A stretch of DNA of 64,000 nucleotides, taken from assembly GCF_005863245.1 (NCBI RefSeq), contig NZ_VBUT01000008.1:1-64000 (forward strand), read 5' to 3'. Position numbers and translations under genes: made by a program. The notes beneath the pieces were generated by a model. The model was given only the letters and a program-made list of their open reading frames with translations. It had not been told where the DNA came from and made no database searches. Source of the stretch: Nocardia cyriacigeorgica (lineage in GTDB: Bacteria; Actinomycetota; Actinomycetes; Mycobacteriales; Mycobacteriaceae). Each line of letters begins with the position of its first letter. The stretch's first letter is position 1. Positions 56,826-64,000 of this stretch are shown one piece after another.

Positions 56826-58880
56826 CTAGCTCTTCTCCACCAGCATCTGCGTGAAGAACTCGTAGATCAACGCCGCCTGGAACGCCGACTGCTTGTTGTC
56901 GGCGGCTCCGCCGTGCCCGCCCTCGATGTTCTCGTGGTACCAGACCTGGTGCCCGAGCTGTTCCAGCAGCGCCGCCATCTTGCGGGCGTGGCCGGGGTGG
57001 ACGCGGTCGTCGCGGGTGGAGGTGGTGAGCAGGATGGGCGGGTACTGCTTGTCGGCCCGGACGTTCTGGTAGGGGGAGTACTTGCCGATGTACTCCCATT
57101 CCTCGGGGTTGTCCGGGTCGCCGTATTCGGCCATCCAGGAGGCGCCGGCCAGCAGGCGGTGGTAGCGCTTCATATCCAGCAGCGGCACCTGGCAGACGAT
57201 GCCGCCGAACAGTTCGGGGTAGCGAGTGAGCATGACGCCCATCAGCAAGCCGCCGTTGGAGCCGCCGACGGCGCCGAGCTGCTCGGGTGTGGTGATCCCA
57301 CGGTCCACCAGGTCGCGCGCGATGGCGGCGAAATCCTCGTACACCTTGTGCCGGTTGGCTTTCTGCACCGAGGTGTGCCATTCGGGGCCGTACTCGCCGC
57401 CGCCGCGGATATTGGTCATCACCCAGGTGCCGCCGCGTTCCAGCCAGCCCATGCCGGACGCGCCGCTGTAGGCGGGTGTGCGCGAGACCTCGAAGCCGCC
57501 GTAGCCCGACATCACCGTCGGCCGCGGAGAACCTTTGTGGTCGCGATGGCGGATGACGAAGTACGGCACCATGGTTCCGTCATCGGACCGGGCGAAGAAC
57601 TGCTCGGTCTCGATGCCGTCGGCGTCGAAGAAGCCGGGCTCCTGCTTGAGGCGGACCGTCTCGCCGCCGACGGAACCGGCCAGCAGCGTGGCCGGCGTGG
57701 TGAATCCGCTGGTGGTGAGCATGAATTCATCGCCACCCTCGAGCGGGTCGAGGTTCAGCACGCCGGTGGTGGACATCGGCGGGGTGTCGGCGAGCGGTTC
57801 GCGACGCCAGCCGTCGTCGCCGGGAGTGAGGACGTACAGCTTGGTCTGCACATCCTCGAGGGTGACCAGCAGCAGATGGTTCTCGGTCCAGCCGTAGCCG
57901 TGCAATGCGGTGTGCGCGTCGGGTTCGAAGAGGACCTCGAAATCGCGTCCACCGGAGAGGAAGTCGTTGAAATTCGTGACGAGCAGGGAACCGGCCGGAT
58001 AGGTGGTCGACCCGATTTCCCACGGCGACTTCAGCCGCACCAGCAGCCAATCCTTGTACCAGGACTCACTGGCATCCAGCGGCGTCTCCAGCTGACGCCA
58101 GCTGCCGTCCGCCTCGAGCAGATACACCTCTTCGTTGAAGAAGTCGATGGCGCGCCCGATGTAGTGACGCTCGTAGCCGGGTGTCCGGTCGTAGCCGGCC
58201 GACACCGCCACATCGCCGGCCTCGCCCTCGAACACCGTCTCCGCCTCCGCGAGCGGGGTACCGCGACGCCAGCGTTTGGCGATGCGCGGATACCCGGAAT
58301 CGGTGAGCGCACCCGGCCCGAAATCGGTGCCGACATACACCGAGTCGATATCGATCCAGCTGATCTGCGATTTCGCCTCGGGCAGGAAGAACCCGCCGTC
58401 CTCCGGCGCGATGAATGTCCTGGTCTCCAGATCGAATTCACGCACCACCTTGGCATCCGCGCCGCCACGCGAGAGCGAGATGAGCGCACGGCTCTGCGAA
58501 GGACGCAGCACGCCCGCACCGCCCCACACCCAGTTCTCGTCCTCGTCGGCGGCGACCGCGTCGAGGTCGATCAGCACATCCCAGTCCGGGTCGTCGGTGG
58601 CGTACTCGTCGAAGGTGGTGCGCCGCCACAGCCCGCGCGGATGTTCGGCGTCGCGCCAGAAGTTGTACAGCCAGCGACCGCGACGGCCCGGGTAGGCGAT
58701 CTTGGTGTCGGTGTCGAGCATGTCCAGGATGCGGCGCTGCAACTCGGTGAACCGGTCGGAGGAGGCGAAGCGCTCGACCACGACCTCGTTGTGGGCGCGC
58801 GCGAAGTCCAGGGCGGCCTCGCCGGTCACCTCTTCGAGCCAGAGATACGGATCAGTCACTTCCTCGTCAACGCCGCTCAT
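56826..58880 (-). CDS. Prolyl oligopeptidase family (S9A) serine peptidase
   Basis: 684 aa from the ATG at 58880 (MSGVDEEVTDPYLWLEEVTG), the normal family length. N-terminal seven-bladed propeller about 70-400, then the alpha/beta catalytic domain with the serine in AVGGSNGGLLMGVMLTRYPE, the aspartate in TSTRDDRVHPGHARKMAA, and the histidine in ENIEGGHGGAADNKQ. RGGGEYGPEWHTSVQKANRH is a further family mark. No signal peptide, so it acts in the cytoplasm on proline-containing peptides. In M. tuberculosis Rv0457c is the corresponding gene (from memory). It is divergent from the M19 peptidase. Confidence 0.94.
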   Translation of the reverse strand: MSGVDEEVTDPYLWLEEVTGEAALDFARAHNEVVVERFASSDRFTELQRRILDMLDTDTKIAYPGRRGRWLYNFWRDAEHPRGLWRRTTFDEYATDDPDWDVLIDLDAVAADEDENWVWGGAGVLRPSQSRALISLSRGGADAKVVREFDLETRTFIAPEDGGFFLPEAKSQISWIDIDSVYVGTDFGPGALTDSGYPRIAKRWRRGTPLAEAETVFEGEAGDVAVSAGYDRTPGYERHYIGRAIDFFNEEVYLLEADGSWRQLETPLDASESWYKDWLLVRLKSPWEIGSTTYPAGSLLVTNFNDFLSGGRDFEVLFEPDAHTALHGYGWTENHLLLVTLEDVQTKLYVLTPGDDGWRREPLADTPPMSTTGVLNLDPLEGGDEFMLTTSGFTTPATLLAGSVGGETVRLKQEPGFFDADGIETEQFFARSDDGTMVPYFVIRHRDHKGSPRPTVMSGYGGFEVSRTPAYSGASGMGWLERGGTWVMTNIRGGGEYGPEWHTSVQKANRHKVYEDFAAIARDLVDRGITTPEQLGAVGGSNGGLLMGVMLTRYPELFGGIVCQVPLLDMKRYHRLLAGASWMAEYGDPDNPEEWEYIGKYSPYQNVRADKQYPPILLTTSTRDDRVHPGHARKMAALLEQLGHQVWYHENIEGGHGGAADNKQSAFQAALIYEFFTQMLVEKS

Positions 58881-58987
58881 CCCCACATTGTTGCCCAGCG
58901 GTGACGACCACCACGCGGCTACCCGGCACGGTCCGCGCCGAGACATAGGATGAGCTGCTCGGATGCTGAACTATCCAGGAGGTTGCC

Positions 58988-59962
58988 GTGCCGCCGTTTC
59001 TGTGGGAGCAGCACAGCTGCCTGCCGCTACTACCGACTGCCGACATCACCGAGCTGGCGCGCTACCCGCTGGGTTCGTACCTGTCGGTGAACGTCGGCTA
59101 TTCGCCGCAGTCGAGTGCCGACACCCTCGCACTGCTGCACAAGTTCCGCGCCGACGCCCGCGCCGACGGACGGTTCCGGCTGGTCACGAAGGTGTCCGAG
59201 ATCGGCGACCCGGACACCATCGCGCTCGCCTTCGACCTGGAGGACGCGGGCCCGCTCGACGGCGACCTGGACAACGTCGCCTGCTTCCGCGATCTCGGCG
59301 TCCGGTCCCTGCTGCCCACCTACAACCACGCCAACGCGGCCGGATGCGGCTGCCTCGATACCGAGGACACCGGGCTCACCGGCTACGGCCGCGACCTGGT
59401 GAGCGCGCTGAACGAAGCGGGTGTCTTCGTCGACGGAGCGCACTGTTCCCGCCGCACCGGCCTGGACCTGGCCGAACTCACCGCAGCCCCGATGATCTAC
59501 AGCCACGCCAACTTCGACGCGGTGTGGGCGCACCCGCGCAACATCACCGACGAGCAGGCCAGGGCATGCGCGGACACCGGCGGCGTCATCGGGATCAACG
59601 GCGTCGGCATCTTCCTCGGCCACAACGGTGCACACGAGCGCGCCGAACGGGTGCGGGCCATGGCCGACCACATCGAGTACGGCGCCGAACTCGTCGGCAT
59701 CGACCACATCGGCATCGGCTCCGACTACTCCTTCGACGCCGAGGACTTCAACCACGAACTCCGCACCAACCCCGGCGCCTTCTCCGACGCGTACACCAAG
59801 TGGGGTCCTTTGCAGTGGACCCCACCCGAAGACCTGCTCGGTCTGTCCGAGGTGCCAGGACTGGATGCGGTACTCGCCGAGCGCGGATTCAGCGATGCCG
59901 ACCGAGCCGCAGTGTTCGGCGGGAACTTCCGCAGGGTGGCCGAGCAGGTCTGGCGGGACTGA
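58988..59962 (+). CDS. Membrane-dipeptidase-like (M19) hydrolase, altered first metal motif
   Basis: 324 aa from the GTG at 58988, AGGAGG 6 nt upstream. Family marks: FDLEDAGPLDGDLDNVACFR (bridging Glu), SLLPTYNHANAAGCG, VFVDGAHCSRRTGLDLAE, PMIYSHANFDAVWAHPRNIT, GIDHIGIGSDYSFDAEDF. The first metal motif, H-x-D in renal dipeptidase (DGHNDLP), reads EQHSCLPL: the aspartate is cysteine. The rest of the metal set is kept. It may use a different metal or substrate than classical dipeptidases. It sits between the S9 peptidase and lpd. Confidence 0.85.
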   Translation: MPPFLWEQHSCLPLLPTADITELARYPLGSYLSVNVGYSPQSSADTLALLHKFRADARADGRFRLVTKVSEIGDPDTIALAFDLEDAGPLDGDLDNVACFRDLGVRSLLPTYNHANAAGCGCLDTEDTGLTGYGRDLVSALNEAGVFVDGAHCSRRTGLDLAELTAAPMIYSHANFDAVWAHPRNITDEQARACADTGGVIGINGVGIFLGHNGAHERAERVRAMADHIEYGAELVGIDHIGIGSDYSFDAEDFNHELRTNPGAFSDAYTKWGPLQWTPPEDLLGLSEVPGLDAVLAERGFSDADRAAVFGGNFRRVAEQVWRD

Positions 59963-60111
59963 CCCCGCCCCGTCGGATCGGCCGGCAACCACGGCGTCCA
60001 CCGTAATCATCGCGCGACGGCCGAAATTCCTACTCGCGAGTAGCCCGAGAGTCCTCACCATTGCGGGGGATAGGTGAGTGAACTTCCAGCAACAGCGTTA
60101 GGCTCGGTGCC

Positions 60112-61515
60112 GTGACTTCCCACTACGATGTCGTCGTTCTCGGCGCTGGTCCCGGCGGTTACGTCGCCGCGATTCGTGCCGCTCAACTCGGCCTGCGAAC
60201 AGCGATTGTCGAGCAGAAATACTGGGGTGGCGTGTGCCTTAACGTCGGCTGCATCCCCTCCAAGGCGCTGCTGCGCAACGCGGAGCTGGCTCATATCTTC
60301 ACCAAGGAAGCGAAGACCTTCGGTATCACCGGTGAGGCGTCCTTCGACTTCGGCGCGGCGTTCGACCGCAGCCGCAAGGTCGCCGACGGCCGGGTCAAGG
60401 GCGTCCACTTCCTGATGAAGAAGAACAAGATCACCGAATACGACGGTCTCGGTACCTTCACCGACCCGAACACCCTTTCGGTGGCGTTGAGCAACGGCGG
60501 CACCGACACCGTCACCTTCGACAACGTGATCATCGCGACGGGCACCGTCACCAAACTGCTGCCGGGCACCTCGCTGAGCGCCAACGTCGTCACCTACGAA
60601 GAGCAGATCCTCACCCGTGATCTGCCCGGCTCCATCCTGATCGTCGGCGCGGGCGCCATCGGCATGGAGTTCGGCTACGTGCTGAAGAACTATGGCGTGG
60701 ACGTGCGCATCGTCGAGTTCCTCGACCGCGCGCTGCCCAACGAGGACGCCGACGTCTCCAAGGAGATCACCAAGGCGTACAAGAAGCTCGGCATCACCAT
60801 CACCACCGGTGCGGCCGTGCAGTCCATCGACGACGACGGCTCCAAGGTCACCGTCAGCATCAAGGACAACAAGTCCGGCTCGGTGGAGACCGTCACCGTC
60901 GACAAGGTGTTGCAGGCCGTCGGCTTCGCGCCGCGGGTGGAGGGCTACGGCCTGGAGAACACCGGTGTCGCGCTCACCGACCGCGGCGCCATCGCCATCG
61001 ACGACCACATGCGCACCAACGTGCCGCACATCTACGCCATCGGCGACGTCACCGCCAAGCTCCAGCTGGCCCACGTCGCGGAGGCGCAGGGTGTGGTCGC
61101 GGCCGAGACCATCGGCGGCGCCGAGACCATGACGCTCGGTGACTACCGGATGATGCCGCGCGCCACCTTCTGCCAGCCGCAGGTCGCCAGCTTCGGCCTC
61201 ACCGAACAGCAGGCCCGCGACGAAGGCTACGACGTGAAGGTCGCGACCTTCCCGTTCACCGCCAACGGCAAGGCGCACGGCCTCGGCGATCCCACCGGTT
61301 TCGTCAAGCTCATCTCCGACACCACGCACGGTGAACTGCTCGGCGGCCACCTCATCGGCCCGGACGTCTCCGAACTGCTGCCGGAGCTGACCCTGGCCCA
61401 GAAATGGGACCTCACGGTCAACGAGCTCGCCCGCAACGTGCACACCCACCCCACGTTGAGCGAGGCCCTGCAAGAAGCCATCCACGGCCTCGCGGGGCAC
61501 ATGATCAACTTCTGA
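60112..61515 (+). CDS. lpd: Dihydrolipoyl dehydrogenase
   Basis: 467 aa. The FAD motif is DVVVLGAGPGGYVAAIRAAQ, the redox disulfide WGGVCLNVGCIPSKALLRNA, the NAD motif ILIVGAGAIGMEFGYVLKNY, and the C-terminal HTHPTLSEALQEA holds the His-Glu dyad. It reoxidises the lipoyl arm of pyruvate and 2-oxoglutarate dehydrogenase complexes; in mycobacteria (lpdC, Rv0462) it also serves the peroxynitrite reductase and branched-chain complexes. It is alone on its transcript and ends at a strong hairpin. Confidence 0.96.
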   Translation: MTSHYDVVVLGAGPGGYVAAIRAAQLGLRTAIVEQKYWGGVCLNVGCIPSKALLRNAELAHIFTKEAKTFGITGEASFDFGAAFDRSRKVADGRVKGVHFLMKKNKITEYDGLGTFTDPNTLSVALSNGGTDTVTFDNVIIATGTVTKLLPGTSLSANVVTYEEQILTRDLPGSILIVGAGAIGMEFGYVLKNYGVDVRIVEFLDRALPNEDADVSKEITKAYKKLGITITTGAAVQSIDDDGSKVTVSIKDNKSGSVETVTVDKVLQAVGFAPRVEGYGLENTGVALTDRGAIAIDDHMRTNVPHIYAIGDVTAKLQLAHVAEAQGVVAAETIGGAETMTLGDYRMMPRATFCQPQVASFGLTEQQARDEGYDVKVATFPFTANGKAHGLGDPTGFVKLISDTTHGELLGGHLIGPDVSELLPELTLAQKWDLTVNELARNVHTHPTLSEALQEAIHGLAGHMINF

Positions 61516-61537
61516 TCGCGAACCGATCCAGCTCCGC

Positions 61538-61575
61538 CGACCCGGCGCCGGTGCCACCCGCACCGCGCCGGGTCG
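61538..61575 (+). terminator. lpd terminator hairpin
   Basis: CGACCCGGCGC (61538-61548) pairs with GCGCCGGGTCG (61565-61575). After one bulged C the stem continues with GGTGC/GCACC. It is 22 bp past the lpd stop. The AT-rich stretch 61640-61800 that follows holds no gene and likely contains the promoter of the next one. Confidence 0.85.
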
Positions 61576-61800
61576 TCCGCGTTCCGGGCCGAAAATCGAT
61601 TCGGTTTCCCCGATGATCCGTCTCGGCGGGCGACGGAACGCACGCGGCTCTTTATGTCTTCTTGATGCTCCCGAGCGCCGATTTATCGTTTTCCATACCG
61701 ATCCTCGAATTTTGTAGTGCTGTTATTGATTGCCTGTTCAGGCGCCGTTCGTGCGGCTGTCGGGCCCATAGTTTCCGCATCGAGGAAAGTGTTCGAATTC

Positions 61801-62487
61801 ATGACGATCAAGTCGGCAGCCGTCACCGTTCTTGCCCTGGCCGCCGTGGTGGCGTCCGCGTCGAGCGCGGGTGCCGCGCCCGCACCCGAGCCGGTGTCCA
61901 CGCCGGGCAGCGCCGTGCAGACCGAGGTGCTGCCCGGTATCCGGTACACCGCGAGCGTGGTCGACAACTCGGTGGTGCTCCGGACCGATTCGGGTTCGCT
62001 GACCACGCGGGGTTCCCAGTTCCAGGTGCTCGACGATCAGGGCCGGCTGGTCGCCGGTATGCCGTTGACCTATCTGAAGGACGGGATGGAATGGCCGATC
62101 GCGGCCCGGGTCGACGGTGATACCGCTGTGCTGACCCCGAGCACCGATCCGGCGTCCGCTCGACCTGCGGCGATGTTGCAGCCGACGGCCGAGGAGCCGG
62201 TCGATGTGAACACCGCGCTGAGTACCGCCGCCACCCAGTTCGGGCTTGCCACCGCGGTCGGCACGCTGCTCGGGTCGTTGGTCGGCGGCGTGCTCGGCTG
62301 CGTGGCGGGCGCGATCATCGGTGCGCCGCTGGTGGTGCCCACCTTCTTCGCCGGTCCGGTCGGGCTGTGCATCGGTGGCGCCGCGGTCGGCATCACGCTT
62401 GGGGCGGCCGCGGGCATGATCGCGATCGGCGTGCCCGTCGGTGTAGCCGCTGCCATTCAGTTCTTCAATTCGACGGCAGCCAGGTGA
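61801..62487 (+). CDS. Secreted or membrane glycine-zipper protein of unknown function
   Basis: 228 aa from the ATG at 61801 (MTIKSAAVTVLALAAVVASA), a signal peptide cleaved after about residue 27 (SAGAAPAPEP). The middle of about 100 residues is a polar beta-rich domain (VLPGIRYTASVVDNSVVLRT). Residues about 145-220 are a hydrophobic glycine-zipper region: VGTLLGSLVGGVLGCVAGAI, then GLCIGGAAVGITLGAAAGMI, with cysteines in each. Similar proteins are common in Nocardia, but I know of no function; membrane insertion or pore formation is possible. A T-tailed terminator follows. Confidence 0.75.
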   Translation: MTIKSAAVTVLALAAVVASASSAGAAPAPEPVSTPGSAVQTEVLPGIRYTASVVDNSVVLRTDSGSLTTRGSQFQVLDDQGRLVAGMPLTYLKDGMEWPIAARVDGDTAVLTPSTDPASARPAAMLQPTAEEPVDVNTALSTAATQFGLATAVGTLLGSLVGGVLGCVAGAIIGAPLVVPTFFAGPVGLCIGGAAVGITLGAAAGMIAIGVPVGVAAAIQFFNSTAAR

Positions 62488-62522
62488 ATCGGATTCAGAA
62501 TTAGTCCGCGCTGAATAGTGGG

Positions 62523-62552
62523 ATAGGCGGCATCCGTCCGGGTGCCGCCTAT
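62523..62552 (+). terminator. Intrinsic terminator after the glycine-zipper gene
   Basis: ATAGGCGGCA (62523-62532) and TGCCGCCTAT (62543-62552) form a perfect 10-bp stem with a 10-nt loop, then TTTCTCGT. Confidence 0.8.
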
Positions 62553-62653
62553 TTCTCGTGGCTGGGTAACGCGGTGTAAAAAATTCCCTACGTGCGGTCA
62601 AGAGTCCGCAATGAAGGGGTCAGGATAATCGAATTCGTCTCTAGCCTCGATCG

Positions 62654-64000
62654 GTGGGTTTTCTCGGATTCACCTGGGCCGACGCCGGTTCGTTCGCCGG
62701 CGGGATGATCGGCGCCGCCCTGCTCGGTCCGCCCGGCGCGATGCTCGGATCGACGGCGGGCTCATTCATTGGCGGCGTCGTCGGCGATGATCGAAGTGCC
62801 GGCAGCGCGGCGGAAGAGGCCGTGGTCGCGGGGATCGGTGCGGCCGGCGGTGCGTGGGCGGCCAACCTCGGCGGGAAGCTTCTCAAAGACGGAATCACCG
62901 CCGCCGCGACCAAAGCTCTGCCGGCGAACGCGGCGCGTTACGTGGAAACCGGTGCGGCCAAGGTCCTGCTGCCGTGGAACAAATACGAGGGCAGTCTGCT
63001 CGGCGCGCTCGCCGGCGGGTTCGGTGGCTATGAGGTCTCGCCGCAGGCGCGGCCACCGGTAACGATCGACACCATCGATATCGGCAACGGCGGATGCCCG
63101 GTGGCGATGGGCAGATTGCGGAGGCCCCCGCAGCTGTCCCGGCCGATCGCCGATTCCTATCAGCGGCTGCCGGGCTACCTGTGCGACGTCTGGCGCAGCT
63201 TCGGATCAGGTTCCGGGCGGTCCGCCCCGGTGCCCGAACCGCCGCCGCGTATCGGGGATCCGGCGCGCAGCGGGATCAAGGAATATGCCGACCGGGCACG
63301 TGCGCTCGACGCCGCGATCGCCGGATTCGCCGCGCTCGATCGCAAGGTCGCGGCGATCGCGGCCGACAGCGCCGATATCGCGGAACAGGGACGCACAGCG
63401 GTGTCCACCGTCATCGACAATGTCAACCGGTCCGCGGCCGAAACCCCGGACGGCAACGCCGACCGGCACGCCCTCGACCTGCTGCACGGCGCGTTCACGG
63501 CGGGCAGTCAGATTCTCACCCAGGCGATCACGGCGACCGGTGACACCGCCGGGCGTGCCGACCGGCTCACCGCTGAACTCCGCAAGTTACGTTCGGAATT
63601 CGACGAATACCGTGACAAGCACCGGAATCCGCCCGCGAAACCTTCCGAGCGAGCGAAACCCGAGGACGCTGCGGCAGTGCCGGAAATCTCGATTACTGTC
63701 GGCGGCCCGGTCGCGGCGCCGGTCGTCGTCCCGCCGCCACCTTCGCCCGTTGTGGTCGTGCCGACGCCTGCGCCCGAGTCGGTTCTGCCGCCGAGGCAAT
63801 CGGAATTGCCTGTATGGCCGTCAGTCGCAGCGCCGACGGCAGGGTCGCGACCCGCACCTCCCGTCGAACCGCCCGCAGTGGTTGCGCCGGGCTCGGATCA
63901 GACTGCGGCCGAGCGGGGTCCGTCGCCGTGGGTATCGGCGCAATCCGCAGCCGAACCGCCGGTGGCATTGATGCGGCCCACGCATGAGGTAGTCCGACCG
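62654..64000 (+). CDS. Large glycine-zipper/coiled-coil/proline-rich protein (3-prime end outside the window)
   Basis: 449 codons from the GTG at 62654, open to the window edge. Residues 1-70 are a hydrophobic glycine-zipper segment (GSFAGGMIGAALLGPPGAML, GSTAGSFIGGVVGDD) and 100-130 a second (GALAGGFGGYEVSP). Residues about 195-320 form a helical domain (ADRARALDAAIAGFAALDRK, VAAIAADSADIAEQGRTAVS). From about 325 it is Pro/Val/Ala-rich (PAAPVVVPPPPSPVVVVPTP). There is no signal peptide and no ribosome binding site at the GTG. The helical part recalls WXG100/ESX-associated or DUF4226-like proteins only loosely. The frame keeps sense and GC-ending codons throughout. Confidence 0.7.
   Translation, partial: MGFLGFTWADAGSFAGGMIGAALLGPPGAMLGSTAGSFIGGVVGDDRSAGSAAEEAVVAGIGAAGGAWAANLGGKLLKDGITAAATKALPANAARYVETGAAKVLLPWNKYEGSLLGALAGGFGGYEVSPQARPPVTIDTIDIGNGGCPVAMGRLRRPPQLSRPIADSYQRLPGYLCDVWRSFGSGSGRSAPVPEPPPRIGDPARSGIKEYADRARALDAAIAGFAALDRKVAAIAADSADIAEQGRTAVSTVIDNVNRSAAETPDGNADRHALDLLHGAFTAGSQILTQAITATGDTAGRADRLTAELRKLRSEFDEYRDKHRNPPAKPSERAKPEDAAAVPEISITVGGPVAAPVVVPPPPSPVVVVPTPAPESVLPPRQSELPVWPSVAAPTAGSRPAPPVEPPAVVAPGSDQTAAERGPSPWVSAQSAAEPPVALMRPTHEVVRP

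Noticed and set aside
56730..58904. A 724-codon plus-strand frame opposite the S9 peptidase
   Set aside because: No recognisable domain, and the minus-strand frame has the full catalytic triad.

Overview
The window is about 64 kb of G+C-rich DNA with actinobacterial gene style: GTG and TTG starts, ATGA/GTGA stop-start overlaps, lipobox lipoproteins, many TetR repressors and F420-type enzymes. It looks like Nocardia or a close relative in the Mycobacteriales. From memory, the order thiC, xth, GNAT, def, DUF3263, LytR_C protein, sodC, YbdK ligase, then CDC48-type AAA ATPase, pssA/psd, groEL2, an S9 peptidase and lpd matches the M. tuberculosis Rv0423c-Rv0462 stretch, with insertions. No rRNA, tRNA, CRISPR, integrase or transposase gene was seen.

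Layout. 1-12 kb: small regulated cassettes. These are a deazaflavin reductase; a lone ketosynthase and an epoxide hydrolase, each divergent from a TetR gene with clear palindromes between; a zinc-regulated COG0523 GTPase behind a Zur-box-like site; a sulfonate/taurine-type ABC transporter; and an XRE regulator with a catalytically dead ClpP-like protein. 12-19 kb: HD protein, thiC with TPP riboswitch and terminator, VOC protein, homogentisate operon (hmgA-fah), TetR. 19-26 kb: conserved mycobacterial block (xth, GNAT, def; DUF3263, LytR_C, sodC, YbdK ligase, PAP2 protein). 26-32 kb: translationally coupled Mrp antiporter operon. 32-39 kb: double AAA ATPase, a lipoprotein, and a signalling operon (small ORF, response regulator-flavoprotein, cyclic-nucleotide-type histidine kinase, UBP zinc finger). 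39-48 kb: SRPBCC protein, FabH, GlsB, psd-pssA, ECF41 sigma factor with a flavoprotein partner, an HTH-Clp_N protein with twin operators, and groEL2 with two CIRCE elements. 48.4-51.4 kb: an accessory patch with lower G+C (antitoxin-like protein, DUF3800, DUF4288, a small ORF, a decayed TPR regulator). 51.5-64 kb: hydrolases, ZIP transporter, HAD phosphatase, MarR with a propeller lipoprotein, S9 and M19 peptidases, lpd, and two glycine-zipper proteins, the last running off the window.

The best candidates for under-described biology are four. (1) The UBP-zinc-finger, histidine kinase, receiver-flavoprotein operon at 35.3-39.0 kb. (2) The XRE plus inactive ClpP pair at 10.4-11.5 kb. (3) The HTH-Clp_N protein at 45.3-46.1 kb, whose promoter has two perfect 19-bp palindromes. 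(4) The 77-bp tandem duplication behind the ECF41 sigma gene. Functions are read from motifs and context; no database search was run.
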